NCBI GenBank assembly: GCA_035293565.1
Contig: DATGMP010000099.1
Coordinates: 1 to 20,324 of the forward strand
Reading direction: 5' to 3'
Source of the DNA: DATGMP01 sp035293565
GTDB lineage: Bacteria; Pseudomonadota; Alphaproteobacteria; BOG-932; Roseiterribacteraceae
DNA: 20,324 nucleotides
The notes under the pieces are model-generated. The model was not told where the DNA came from and did not search any database. It saw nothing but the letters and a program-made list of their open reading frames with translations. Below, piece by piece: positions 1-7,083 of this stretch (the first letter of the stretch is position 1; each line of letters starts with the position of its first letter). The position numbers were made by a program, and so were the translations under genes.

Positions 1-2
1 CG

Positions 3-185
3 GTCAAATGGAACCGCCTCAGCCTCCAGCTGCCGCCAAGCCGGCTCAGGCCGCACTTCGTCAAAGCGACCGTGCGCGTCCACCAATACCCCGATGGCAC
101 GATCGCCGTTTTCCTCGGCCCGCATCGCCTCGCCGACTACGACGCCCGCGGCCGCATCATCGAGACAATCGGGCAAGCCGCGTGA
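3..185 (+). CDS. Transposase, C-terminal fragment (ISNCY family-like)
   Basis: This open frame enters from the left edge and stops with TGA at 183-185, giving the last 60 residues of a protein. The tail contains HFVKATVRVHQYPDGTIAVF followed by LGPHRLADYDARGRII. It resembles the C-terminal beta-rich tail of integrase-core transposases of the ISNCY/IS1202 kind, which typically read 'HYVK..V.VH.YPDG..A.FHGPR.LA.YD'. The DDE catalytic core lies upstream of the window and cannot be inspected, so whether the element is active is unknown. The family assignment rests on recall of this tail motif. The short terminal repeats downstream support an IS origin. The overlapping longer frame starting at base 8 is an arginine-rich shadow and is not a gene. 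Confidence 0.72.
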   Translation, partial: VKWNRLSLQLPPSRLRPHFVKATVRVHQYPDGTIAVFLGPHRLADYDARGRIIETIGQAA

Positions 186-204
186 CACGCCTCCACGCCG
201 GCAA

Positions 205-240
205 TTCTTTCTCCGGGGGGCATGCCCCCCGGAGAAAGAA
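205..240. repeat. Perfect 36-bp palindrome inside the IS, just after the transposase stop
   Basis: The sequence reads identically on both strands. Each arm is TTCTTTCTCCGGGGGG and the centre is CATG. A transcript could form a 16-bp stem with a 4-nt loop. It lies 19 bp past the transposase stop codon. No T-run follows it on the plus strand, so it is not a textbook intrinsic terminator. It may still act as a transcription or RNA-stability element, or protect the element from read-through. Confidence 0.9.
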
Positions 241-276
241 GCAAAAACGAAGCGGACAGATCATGAGCTACAAAAA

Positions 277-302
277 CCGGACATCTTTACAAGCTAGCGA
301 CA
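277..302 (-). repeat. Probable terminal inverted repeat (right end) of the IS
   Basis: Read inward from the element's edge this is TGTCGCTAGCTTGTAAAGAT followed by GTCCGG. A related block with CGGACA and GAGCTA lies at 253-270. Such tandem subterminal blocks are usually transposase-binding sites. The partner repeat is outside the window. Confidence 0.5.
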
Positions 303-353
303 GAGCTTCAAAACGGCGTCGCGCCGGGGCCTCTCGGGCGCTATCTTCGACCG

Positions 354-872
354 ATGCCAGCCGCAGACAAAACCCACCATCTGCATCTCGTCTGCGGCGG
401 CACCGGCGCGGGCAAGACAACCTATGCTCTCGCGCTCGCGGAGCAGATTGCCGGGGTCCGCTTCTCGATCGACGACTGGATGGGGGATTTGTTCTGGATG
501 GACAGCCCCGAGCCCATGCAGTTCGAATGGAACATCGAGCGGATCGGCCGTTGCGAAAAGCGAATTTTCGCCCTCGCGCGTGAGCTTGCCGCGCACGGCG
601 TTCCTTCCATCCTCGAAATTGGCTGCGCGACGGCGGCGCAGCGCAAAAAATTCGCAAATCTGGCGCGCGACGCGGGACTGACCATTCAACTGCATTATCT
701 CGATGTTCCGAAGGAAGAGCGCTGGCGCCGCGTCACGTCGCGCAATGCCGCGAAGGGCGAGACTTTCCGACTGGAAGTGACGCGCGAGATGTTCGACCTG
801 GTCGAAAGCTTATGGGAGCCGCCCGACGCGGCCGAAATGGCAACCCTGAATGGAATTCGGGTCAGCGCGTGA
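354..872 (+). CDS. AAA_33-type P-loop ATP-binding protein / small kinase-like
   Basis: This 172-residue protein begins almost directly with a P-loop: Walker A GGTGAGKTT at residues 15-23, with Lys21 as the phosphate-binding lysine. An FSIDDWM motif follows at 37-43, where Asp40/Asp41 sit in the position used for substrate or catalytic contacts in AAA_33, zeta-toxin and polynucleotide-kinase-like folds. A later RWRRV segment (about residues 124-128) could form the lid. The compact size is usual for bacterial 'AAA family ATPase' proteins of this kind, whose substrate is mostly unknown. No Shine-Dalgarno sequence is visible before the ATG, but starting later would remove the P-loop. The end of an IS lies 51 bp upstream, so the native promoter may have been displaced. 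No antitoxin-like partner is adjacent, so I do not call it a zeta toxin. Confidence 0.8.
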   Translation: MPAADKTHHLHLVCGGTGAGKTTYALALAEQIAGVRFSIDDWMGDLFWMDSPEPMQFEWNIERIGRCEKRIFALARELAAHGVPSILEIGCATAAQRKKFANLARDAGLTIQLHYLDVPKEERWRRVTSRNAAKGETFRLEVTREMFDLVESLWEPPDAAEMATLNGIRVSA

Positions 873-877
873 GCGTC

Positions 878-906
878 TTGACGCCGGCTTCATCCGAATT
901 TAATGT
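878..906 (+). promoter_or_regulatory. Candidate sigma-70 promoter of the glutathione S-transferase gene
   Basis: A -35-like TTGACG (878-883) is separated by 17 bp from a weak -10-like TAATGT (901-906). The -10 overlaps the inverted repeat at 903-922, the arrangement expected of a repressed promoter. This was assigned by eye only. Confidence 0.4.
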
Positions 907-922
907 AAGTCTACGCTTACAT
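903..922. promoter_or_regulatory. Operator-like inverted repeat upstream of the GST gene
   Basis: The arms ATGTAAG (903-909) and CTTACAT (916-922) are perfect inverted repeats around a 6-bp spacer. The GTAAG/CTTAC half-sites and the size fit a dimeric TetR-family operator. It lies 18 bp before the GST start codon and overlaps the proposed -10, so binding would block transcription. No regulator gene is adjacent, so a trans-acting repressor must be encoded elsewhere if this reading is right. Confidence 0.6.
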
Positions 923-940
923 ATATGAAGGAGACCGGGC

Positions 941-1576
941 ATGGGCGTGAAAGTCTATGGCATCGTCGGAAGTCCGTTTCTGCGGTCGGTCCAGCTGGGG
1001 CTCGAGGAGAAGGGTGCGCCCTACGAGCTGGTCAAGATGGGCTTCGGCGAGCCCAAGGAGCCGCCCTATCTCGCCAAGCATCCGTTCGGGCGCGTACCCT
1101 TTTTCGAACATGACGGATTCTCGCTTTACGAGACTCAGGCGATCCTCCGCTATGTCGATGCGGTCTTCCCGGGGCCGGCGCTCAAACCAACCGATCCAAA
1201 GAAGCTGGCCCGCATGGATCAGCTGATCGGCATCTCGGATTGGTACATGTTCCGCCAGGTCACGGCGATCATCGGCTTCAACCGTCTGATCGCCCCGATG
1301 GTCGGCCGCCCGACCGACCTTTCCGCGATCGCGGCGGCCGTGCCCGACGCCAAGAACTGCGCAAAGGTGCTGGAAGGGTTCGTGAAGGAGGGCGGCGACT
1401 ATATGGTCGGCAGCGAGCCCACCATCGCCGACCTGATGCTGGCGCCTCAGATGGTCTTCTTCGCCATGACGCCCGAAGGGCGCGAGATTCTGCCCGGTCA
1501 CCCGGCGCTCGGCGCCTGGCTCGAGCGGATGAACGCCCGGCCCAGCATGGTGAAAACGGAGCTGAAGTTTTCTTAA
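941..1576 (+). CDS. Glutathione S-transferase family protein
   Basis: This 211-residue protein has the usual cytosolic GST length and two-domain layout. The N-terminal thioredoxin-like domain (about 1-78) contains the SPFLRS motif (residues 11-16), where Ser11 or Ser16 is the likely glutathione-activating residue. It also has RVPFF with the cis-proline at Pro53 and the ETQAI motif at 64-68 that binds the gamma-glutamyl part of glutathione. The alpha-helical C-terminal domain (about 90-205) includes the conserved PTIADLMLAP segment at the start of helix 6. A strong ribosome binding site AAGGAG (928-933) lies 7 bp before the ATG and fixes the start. The inverted repeat at 903-922 suggests induction by a small molecule. 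The protein probably conjugates or isomerises an electrophile in the cytoplasm; the substrate is unknown. Confidence 0.92.
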   Translation: MGVKVYGIVGSPFLRSVQLGLEEKGAPYELVKMGFGEPKEPPYLAKHPFGRVPFFEHDGFSLYETQAILRYVDAVFPGPALKPTDPKKLARMDQLIGISDWYMFRQVTAIIGFNRLIAPMVGRPTDLSAIAAAVPDAKNCAKVLEGFVKEGGDYMVGSEPTIADLMLAPQMVFFAMTPEGREILPGHPALGAWLERMNARPSMVKTELKFS

Positions 1577-1752
1577 GGCTCGGAGCTGCGCTGATCCGGG
1601 ATCCGTTTCTGAGGCCTGAGCCGGCGGATGAAGGGATTCCGGACCGCTATGCGTCGGGAGTGGGAGCCTGAGGACCGGACGGGACCGGCCTTGATAACGG
1701 CCTCTTACGCGCGCAGATTCGGTTTCGGTCTCATCCATACCGGACCGATCCC

Positions 1753-2217
1753 ATGTCGAACCCGATCGAAGAGCGCCTTTCGGCGCTCGGCGTCATTCTT
1801 CCGCCGGCGCCCGCCCCGGCGGCCAATTACGTGCCTTTTGTGCTCGAAGCCGGTCTTCTCACGATCTCGGGACAGCTCCCGATCGAGGGCGGCGCGGTTG
1901 CGGTTACCGGCAAGCTCGGCGCGGGCGTATCCCTCGAGGACGGCCAAAAGGCCGCCCGGCTTTGCGCGGTCAATATCCTGGCGCAGGCGAAAGCCGCGCT
2001 AGGGGATCTTCGCCATGTGCGGCGCTGCGTGAAGCTCGGCGGCTTCGTCGCTTCGACGGCCGACTTCACCGACCAGCATCTGGTGATGAACGGCGCGTCC
2101 GACCTGGTCGCGCAAGTGCTGGGCGATGCCGGAAAGCATGCCCGCGTCGCGGTCGGCGTCCCTTCGCTGCCCCGCGACGCCGCGGTCGAGATCGAGGCGG
2201 TCTTTGGCGTTTCCTGA
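1753..2217 (+). CDS. RidA (YjgF/YER057c/UK114) family protein
   Basis: At 154 residues this is the length of the longer RidA-like subfamily. The C-terminal block HARVAVGVPSLPRDAAVEIE (residues 129-148) matches the family signature. Its arginine (Arg131) corresponds to the one that binds the substrate carboxylate in canonical RidA, an enamine/imine deaminase that detoxifies 2-aminoacrylate. ISGQLP at 38-43 is the conserved N-terminal segment. RidA proteins are trimeric and cytosolic; deaminase activity is likely but not proven for this subfamily. No clear ribosome binding site precedes the ATG, which is the first start in frame. The next gene begins 4 bp after the stop, so the two are probably co-transcribed. 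RidA next to a DUF482 acetyltransferase is a recurrent alphaproteobacterial arrangement. Confidence 0.93.
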   Translation: MSNPIEERLSALGVILPPAPAPAANYVPFVLEAGLLTISGQLPIEGGAVAVTGKLGAGVSLEDGQKAARLCAVNILAQAKAALGDLRHVRRCVKLGGFVASTADFTDQHLVMNGASDLVAQVLGDAGKHARVAVGVPSLPRDAAVEIEAVFGVS

Positions 2218-2221
2218 GAGC

Positions 2222-3364
2222 GTGGAGGTCCGCGTCGTCACCGACATCTCGACCGTCCCGGCGGCCGAGTGGAATGCCTGCGCGGGCACCGACAACCCGT
2301 TCCTCGACCACGCCTTCCTACTTGCGCTCGAGGAAAGCGGATCGGCCAAGGCCAAGACCGGATGGCTGCCGCAGCATCTGGTCCTGGAGGACGCGAACGG
2401 TCGGCCGCAGGGCGTGGTCGCCGCCTATCTCAAATCGCACTCCTATGGCGAATATGTCTTCGACCATGGCTGGGCGCGCGCGTTCGAGCAGGCCGGCGGC
2501 CGCTATTACCCCAAGCTCCAGGTCTCGGTGCCCTTCACGCCGGCGACCGGGCCGCGCCTGCTGGTTCGGCCCGACGCCGATCAGCAATCGGTGCGCGGCG
2601 GGCTGATTGCCGGGCTCGAGGCGTTGGCAAGCTCACGCAAGGCCTCCTCCATTCACGCCACCTTCCTGGAGGAGCAGGACCGCGCGGCCTTCGAAAAGGC
2701 CGGCTGGATGACGCGGCTCGGCTGTCAATATCATTGGCAAAATGACGGCTATGAGTGCTTCGACGATTTCCTGGCCGCGCTCGCGTCGCGCAAGCGGAAG
2801 CAGATCCGCAAGGAGCGGCAGGAAGTCCGTGACGCCGGCGTCGAGCTGGTGACGCTGACCGGCGGCGATCTCGAAGACAAGCACTGGGACGTCTTCTTCC
2901 GCTTCTATATCGACACGTCCGACCGCAAGTGGGGCAGCCCCTATTTGACGCGCGACTTCTTCCGCCGGCTCGGCCGCACCATGGCGGACCGCGTCGTGCT
3001 GATCATGGCGCGCTATCGCGGCGAATGGGTGGCGGGCGCGCTCAACCTCCTCGGCTCGGACACGCTCTATGGTCGCAACTGGGGTTGCGGCGCCGACTTT
3101 CGCTTCCTCCATTTCGAGACCTGCTATTATCAGGCGATCGATTTCGCGATCGGCCGCGGCCTCGCCCGTGTCGAGGCCGGTGCGCAGGGCGAGCACAAGA
3201 TCCAGCGCGGGTATCTGCCGGTCGAGACGGTAAGCGCGCACTGGATCGGCCATTCGGGCCTCAAGGACGCCATCGCCGATTTCCTCAAGCGCGAGACCCG
3301 CGCGATGAAGGCCGAGATCGAAATGCTGGCCGAGCATTCGCCTTTTCGGCAGGCGGAGAGGTAG
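2222..3364 (+). CDS. DUF482 / FemAB-like GNAT-fold acyltransferase (peptidogalycan-type)
   Basis: This is about 380 residues from a GTG start at 2222. That start gives an N-terminus VEVRVVTDISTVPAAEWNAC, which fits the family; TTG at 2204 is an alternative that would overlap the RidA gene. Recognisable family features are DNPFLDHAFLLALEESGSA near the N-terminus, the SHSYGEYVFDHGWARAFEQ block, a basic SRKRKQIRKERQE helix, and the C-terminal half with WGCGADFRFLHFETCYYQAI and GAQGEHKIQRGYLP. These identify PF04339 (DUF482), distantly related to FemA/B and leucyl/phenylalanyl-tRNA-protein transferases. The family is presumed to transfer an aminoacyl or acyl group, but the substrate is not established. 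It follows the RidA gene by 4 bp. Confidence 0.85.
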   Translation: MEVRVVTDISTVPAAEWNACAGTDNPFLDHAFLLALEESGSAKAKTGWLPQHLVLEDANGRPQGVVAAYLKSHSYGEYVFDHGWARAFEQAGGRYYPKLQVSVPFTPATGPRLLVRPDADQQSVRGGLIAGLEALASSRKASSIHATFLEEQDRAAFEKAGWMTRLGCQYHWQNDGYECFDDFLAALASRKRKQIRKERQEVRDAGVELVTLTGGDLEDKHWDVFFRFYIDTSDRKWGSPYLTRDFFRRLGRTMADRVVLIMARYRGEWVAGALNLLGSDTLYGRNWGCGADFRFLHFETCYYQAIDFAIGRGLARVEAGAQGEHKIQRGYLPVETVSAHWIGHSGLKDAIADFLKRETRAMKAEIEMLAEHSPFRQAER

Positions 3365-3472
3365 CGAGGGACGTCGCCGTCAGCATTCCCTTCAGCCGCC
3401 TTCCGATCTGTGGCAGTGTCAATCCGGAGTTGCAGCGCTCGGCATCAAGAATGAGCGCGGAAGGGAGCGGCG

Positions 3473-5386
3473 ATGATGCGCAATGTCCTGGCGACGGCTT
3501 GCTTGTGTCTCACGGTATGGGCGGGCCAAGCGACCGCCCAAAATCAATATTCCAGCATCACCATATTCGGCGACAGCCTCTCCGATCCCGGCAACATTCC
3601 GAAATTCTTCTTCGGCCTCGACGTGCCGCCACCGCCTTATTACAAGAACCAGTTCAGCAACGGCCCCGTCTACGCCTATTATCTCGGCGGCGAGTTCGGC
3701 ATCTCGGCGCCATTCACCGACTATGCGATCGGCGGGGCCTATACCGGCACGCAGAATGTCGGCGGCCTGCCGGGGAACCCGGCCATCGGCCTGCCCAATG
3801 CAGGCGTGAACGGCGAAATCACGCTCTACCTGTCGGCCAACCCGCACCCGACGTCCCGCGACCTCTTCATCGTCTGGGCCGGCGCCAATGATTATTTCGG
3901 CTATCTCGGCAAATTCACGCCGCCGGCGGGCGCCACGGCCGCGCAGCTGACCAGCATCTTCACCGCTCCGGGCGGTCCGGTCCCGAGCGCGATCGCCAAT
4001 CTGGTCGCGGACATCGACCGGCTCGCCGCGATCGGCGTCAGAAATTTCGTCGTTCCGAACCTGCCCTATCTCGGCGTCACGCCGGGCTACAACGGATCGC
4101 CGACGACATCGCTGCCGGCGACGCTCCTGGCATCGCTGCACAATCAGCAGCTGGCGCAAGCGATGGCGCAGCTCCAGCAGCAGCTGCACGTCAATGTGAC
4201 GGTCGTGGATATCGGAACCGTGTTCAACGACGTCGTCACGAATCCGGCGAAGTACGGCCTCATCAACGTCACCGACCAATGCATCCTGAATGCGACCTGC
4301 GTCGCGCAGCAGCTGCACTATGTCTTCTGGGACGGCGTGCACCCGACCGGATATATCCAGCAAATCTTGTCGGATGTGTATTTCGCGTCCGTCTCCGGCC
4401 CGACGACGATCGGCTCGGAGCTCGAGCTCGACAAGATCGCCGAAGGAGGCTTGTTCGACAGGCTCTCCGCGCGCGAGACGGCGTTGCGCACCGGCGCGTC
4501 GGGTCTCGCGATCGACAATGTCGCCGGCCTGTCGGGCACGGCCGACGGGGATTCGCCGCTTTCGGCCTGGCTTACCGGCTCCTATGGATGGGGATCGCAG
4601 GGCACACGCCAGAATGTCGTCGGCTTCGATTGGCAGAACACGCAGTTCGTCGGCGGCGTGGATTATCGCTTGACCGATCGGCTCGCCGTCGGCGGCGCCT
4701 TCGGCTACGCCGAGACCAACGCGGATCTCGCGAACGCCATGGGCAAGCAGACCGTCGATTCCTACCAGCTCGCGCTTCACGTCACGGCCTGGAGCGACGG
4801 CTGGTTCGGCTCCGCGGCCGGCACCTACACCTATAGCGACTGGACGAAGCTTCACCGCAACGCTTTCGTCGTCGGTCAGACCGCCGCCGCAACTTCCGGC
4901 GGCCTCGTATTCGGAGCGCGGCTCGAGGGCGGGTACGAAGCGCGATGGGACAGCATCACGCTGATCCCGGCGGTCGAGCTGCGCTATGCCCGTTATCGTA
5001 TCGGCGGCTATGCCGAATCCGGCGCCGTCGGCCTGGACCAGGCGGTCGACGGCCAGGGCGAGCAATCCTTGATCAGCCAGATCGGCATGGAAGCGCGGAC
5101 GGACACGAATATCGGCGGCTATGCCGTGACGCCGCGGCTGCATGTGGCGCTCGATCACGAATTCCGCAACCCGATCCGCACGATCGTGACCACGCTCGTC
5201 AGCCAGCCGGAGACCTTTGTCGCAACCAACATCGCGGCGACGCCCGACAGCTGGGCACGGGTCGGCGCGGGTGTCGACGTCCACCTCGCCGATGCCTTCA
5301 CCGCGCTGCTCGATTTCGACAGCATCGTGGCGGACGGTCGCAACGAAGGCTATTCGATCCTGGGCCGGGTGAAATTCTCCTTCTGA
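3473..5386 (+). CDS. Autotransporter-type SGNH/GDSL esterase
   Basis: This 637-residue protein begins with a signal peptide (hydrophobic 5-18, ATA cleavage site near residue 22). The passenger domain is an SGNH hydrolase. Block I is IFGDSLSDPGN with catalytic Ser35, block III is AGANDY with Asn139, and block V is FWDGVHP with Asp287 and His290, so the catalytic set appears complete. From about residue 363 to the end lies an autotransporter beta-barrel with alternating aromatic strands, finishing GYSILGRVKFSF with the terminal Phe needed for outer-membrane insertion. The architecture matches EstA-type esterases that display a lipase or esterase on the cell surface. AAGGGAG (3461-3467) is the ribosome binding site; the second ATG at 3476 is an equally possible start. 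The 108 bp upstream hold no clear promoter. Confidence 0.93.
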   Translation: MMRNVLATACLCLTVWAGQATAQNQYSSITIFGDSLSDPGNIPKFFFGLDVPPPPYYKNQFSNGPVYAYYLGGEFGISAPFTDYAIGGAYTGTQNVGGLPGNPAIGLPNAGVNGEITLYLSANPHPTSRDLFIVWAGANDYFGYLGKFTPPAGATAAQLTSIFTAPGGPVPSAIANLVADIDRLAAIGVRNFVVPNLPYLGVTPGYNGSPTTSLPATLLASLHNQQLAQAMAQLQQQLHVNVTVVDIGTVFNDVVTNPAKYGLINVTDQCILNATCVAQQLHYVFWDGVHPTGYIQQILSDVYFASVSGPTTIGSELELDKIAEGGLFDRLSARETALRTGASGLAIDNVAGLSGTADGDSPLSAWLTGSYGWGSQGTRQNVVGFDWQNTQFVGGVDYRLTDRLAVGGAFGYAETNADLANAMGKQTVDSYQLALHVTAWSDGWFGSAAGTYTYSDWTKLHRNAFVVGQTAAATSGGLVFGARLEGGYEARWDSITLIPAVELRYARYRIGGYAESGAVGLDQAVDGQGEQSLISQIGMEARTDTNIGGYAVTPRLHVALDHEFRNPIRTIVTTLVSQPETFVATNIAATPDSWARVGAGVDVHLADAFTALLDFDSIVADGRNEGYSILGRVKFSF

Positions 5387-5403
5387 ATGATCATGTGATT
5401 CAG

Positions 5404-6204
5404 ATGCCGAGATTGCCCGTCCACTATATCCCGCATGGCGGCGGCCCGTGCTTCTTCATGGAATGGACCATGGGCCCGCGCGACGTCTGGGACCGGATGG
5501 CCGCGCATCTCAGCGGCCTGGCGCAAACCGTCGGCGTCGCGCCGCGCGCGGTCATCGTCATCTCGGCTCATTGGGAGGAGAGCGAGTTCACCGTCACCGC
5601 CCAGAAGCAGCCGCCGCTGCTTTATGACTATTACGGCTTTCCGCCCCATACCTACGCGATCCAATATCCGGCGCCCGGATCCCCAGAGCTAGCCGCCGAC
5701 ATCGGCGACCTGCTCGCCGAAGCCGGCATTCCATCGCGCAGCGACACGAGCCGGGGCCTCGACCATGGCGTTTTCATCCCCTTCAAGCTGATCTATCCCG
5801 AAGCGCAAATCCCGATCGTGCAGCTGTCGCTCAAGGAGGGGCTGGACGCCGAAGCCCATATCGAGGCTGGAAGCGCGATAGCGCCCCTGCGCGACGAAGG
5901 CGTGCTGATCGTCGGCAGCGGCATGAGCTATCACAACATGCAGGCCTATATGTCGGGCCAGCCGCCGAGCGCTTCCGAAAGCTTCGATCGCTGGCTGACC
6001 GAGACGGTCGAGGCCGAGCCCTCCGAGCGCAACGACCGGCTGCGTCATTGGGAATCGGCGCCGATGGCGCGCGGCGCGCATCCACGCGAAGAGCATCTGA
6101 TCCCGCTGATGGTCGCGGCGGGCGCCGCGGGACGGGATGCGGGCAAGCGGGTCTATGCCGACAATCTCATGGGCGCGGCCGTCTCGGGCTACCGTTTCGG
6201 ATAG
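5404..6204 (+). CDS. Class III extradiol ring-cleavage dioxygenase family protein (LigB / DODA type)
   Basis: This 266-residue protein matches the DODA/YgiD-like branch of the LigB superfamily in length. The motifs are IPHGGGP with His11, ISAHWE with His56, GLDHGVFIPFKLIYPEAQIP with His121, SYHNM with His177, and EEHLIPLMVA with His231. His11, His56 and His231 are in the positions expected to bind the metal, with His121 or His177 as acid/base. Family members cleave catecholic rings; E. coli YgiD and plant DODA act on L-DOPA, while many bacterial members have unknown substrates. The ATG is 17 bp after the upstream esterase stop and lacks a good ribosome binding site, so translational coupling is likely. 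GTG at 5395 is an alternative start. The stop codon directly abuts the operator-like repeat of the next gene. Confidence 0.9.
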   Translation: MPRLPVHYIPHGGGPCFFMEWTMGPRDVWDRMAAHLSGLAQTVGVAPRAVIVISAHWEESEFTVTAQKQPPLLYDYYGFPPHTYAIQYPAPGSPELAADIGDLLAEAGIPSRSDTSRGLDHGVFIPFKLIYPEAQIPIVQLSLKEGLDAEAHIEAGSAIAPLRDEGVLIVGSGMSYHNMQAYMSGQPPSASESFDRWLTETVEAEPSERNDRLRHWESAPMARGAHPREEHLIPLMVAAGAAGRDAGKRVYADNLMGAAVSGYRFG

Positions 6205-6225
6205 GATTACATTGCGGTCGTAATC
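6205..6225. promoter_or_regulatory. Operator-like inverted repeat upstream of the SDR gene
   Basis: The arms GATTAC (6205-6210) and GTAATC (6220-6225) are perfect inverted repeats around a 9-bp spacer. The TTAC/GTAA half-sites are typical of TetR-family operators. It overlaps the proposed -35 of the downstream gene and starts immediately after the dioxygenase stop codon. Confidence 0.5.
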
Positions 6226-6240
6226 TTTTTGGCCCAATAT
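6212..6240 (+). promoter_or_regulatory. Candidate promoter of the SDR gene
   Basis: A -35-like TTGCGG (6212-6217), a 17-bp spacer and a -10-like CAATAT (6235-6240) sit 23 bp before the start codon. Both hexamers are weak. The call rests mainly on their placement relative to the inverted repeat. Confidence 0.3.
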
Positions 6241-6263
6241 GCTGCGGCCGAAAGGGGAGGGTC

Positions 6264-7073
6264 ATGACCGAAGAATCCGATGAGCGGAGCTTTGCGAAAC
6301 ACTACGGGCCCTGGGCCCTCATCGCCGGCGGCTCTGAGGGGGTCGGCGCCAGCTTCGCGCGCAAATTCGCCGACGAAGGCATCAATGTCGTGCTCGTCGC
6401 CCGCAAGCCCGAGCCGCTGGAAGCCGCCAAGCGAGCTCTTCAAGCGGATTACAAGATCGAGGTGCGGACCCTCTCGCTCGATCTGACCGCTCTCGACGCC
6501 TATGACCGCATCCGCGCCGTCACCGACGATCTCGCGATCGGCATGCTGGTCTACAATGCCGGCACCGACAACAAGTCGAAGGACTTCCTAGACCGCTCGA
6601 TCGAGGCAGCCGAGCGCACGATCGCGCTCAATGTTCTAGGACAGACCCGGCTTGCGCATCATTTCGGACAGAAAATGCGCGCGCGCGGCCATGGCGGGAT
6701 CATCTTGGTCGGCTCGCTGCTGGGCTATGTCGGCGGCGGCAAGATGAGCATTTACGCGGCGAGCAAAGCTTACAGCCACACGCTGGCCAAGGGCCTGTGG
6801 CTCGAGCTCAAGCCCTACGGCGTGGACGTGCTGGGGCTGGTGCTGAGCGCGACCCGAACACCGGCCTTCGAGCGCTATAATCTCAAGACGGACCATCCCG
6901 ACTTCCCGCCGACCGAGCCCGATGTCGTGGTCGAGGAAGGACTCGCGCATCTGGGCCGCGAACCGCTTTGGGTCGTGAGCGACGCGCGTGATTTCGCTGC
7001 GCATTTGCGCACGATTTCGGACGCGGAGGCCGTGCAGCTCGTCGCGCGCAGCGCGGCCGACATGCTGAGCTAA
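6264..7073 (+). CDS. Short-chain dehydrogenase/reductase (SDR) family oxidoreductase
   Basis: This 269-residue protein has a classical SDR layout on a Rossmann fold. The cofactor-binding motif is AGGSEGVG (21-28), NAG is at 98-100, the catalytic serine is near Ser151, and the YAASK active site has Tyr164 and Lys168. ARKPE after the second strand (46-50) suggests NADP(H) preference because of the basic residue, which is an inference. The start is fixed by a very strong GGGGAGG (6254-6260) just before ATG 6264. It oxidises or reduces a hydroxyl/keto group in the cytoplasm; the substrate is unknown. The inverted repeat at 6205-6225 suggests its own inducible control. The gene is convergent with the alpha/beta hydrolase that follows. 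Confidence 0.93.
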   Translation: MTEESDERSFAKHYGPWALIAGGSEGVGASFARKFADEGINVVLVARKPEPLEAAKRALQADYKIEVRTLSLDLTALDAYDRIRAVTDDLAIGMLVYNAGTDNKSKDFLDRSIEAAERTIALNVLGQTRLAHHFGQKMRARGHGGIILVGSLLGYVGGGKMSIYAASKAYSHTLAKGLWLELKPYGVDVLGLVLSATRTPAFERYNLKTDHPDFPPTEPDVVVEEGLAHLGREPLWVVSDARDFAAHLRTISDAEAVQLVARSAADMLS

Positions 7074-7083
7074 CGCAGGCAAG

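Larger units (their letters stand above)
1..302 (+). mobile_element. Right end of an insertion sequence (ISNCY/IS1202-like), truncated by the window edge
   Basis: The stretch holds the 3' end of a transposase gene, a perfect 36-bp palindrome (205-240), and a terminal region with two related short blocks. One begins CGGACA at 253 and the other CGGACA at 278, and each is followed by an AGCTA core. The last block ends AAGCTAGCGACA at 302, so the outward end reads TGTCGCTAGC, a TGT...ACA type of end. The boundary at 302 is inferred from this and from the end of the repeat pattern. The left end is outside the window, so neither the second inverted repeat nor a target duplication can be checked. 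Confidence 0.7.

Noticed and set aside
354..872. Toxin-antitoxin (zeta toxin) locus next to the IS
   Set aside because: The P-loop protein is zeta-like only at fold level, and no small antitoxin gene lies upstream or downstream; the neighbours are an IS end and a GST gene.
1577..1752. Possible terminator or small gene between the GST and RidA genes
   Set aside because: Only 4-bp stems (for example GGCC...GGCC) were visible, with no T-run. No ORF with a ribosome binding site was convincing.
3419..5284. 621-codon open frame on the minus strand opposite the GDSL autotransporter gene
   Set aside because: It is a GC-rich antisense shadow made of Arg/Asp/Gly-rich sequence without recognisable domains. 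The plus-strand frame has a signal peptide, a catalytic triad and a barrel.
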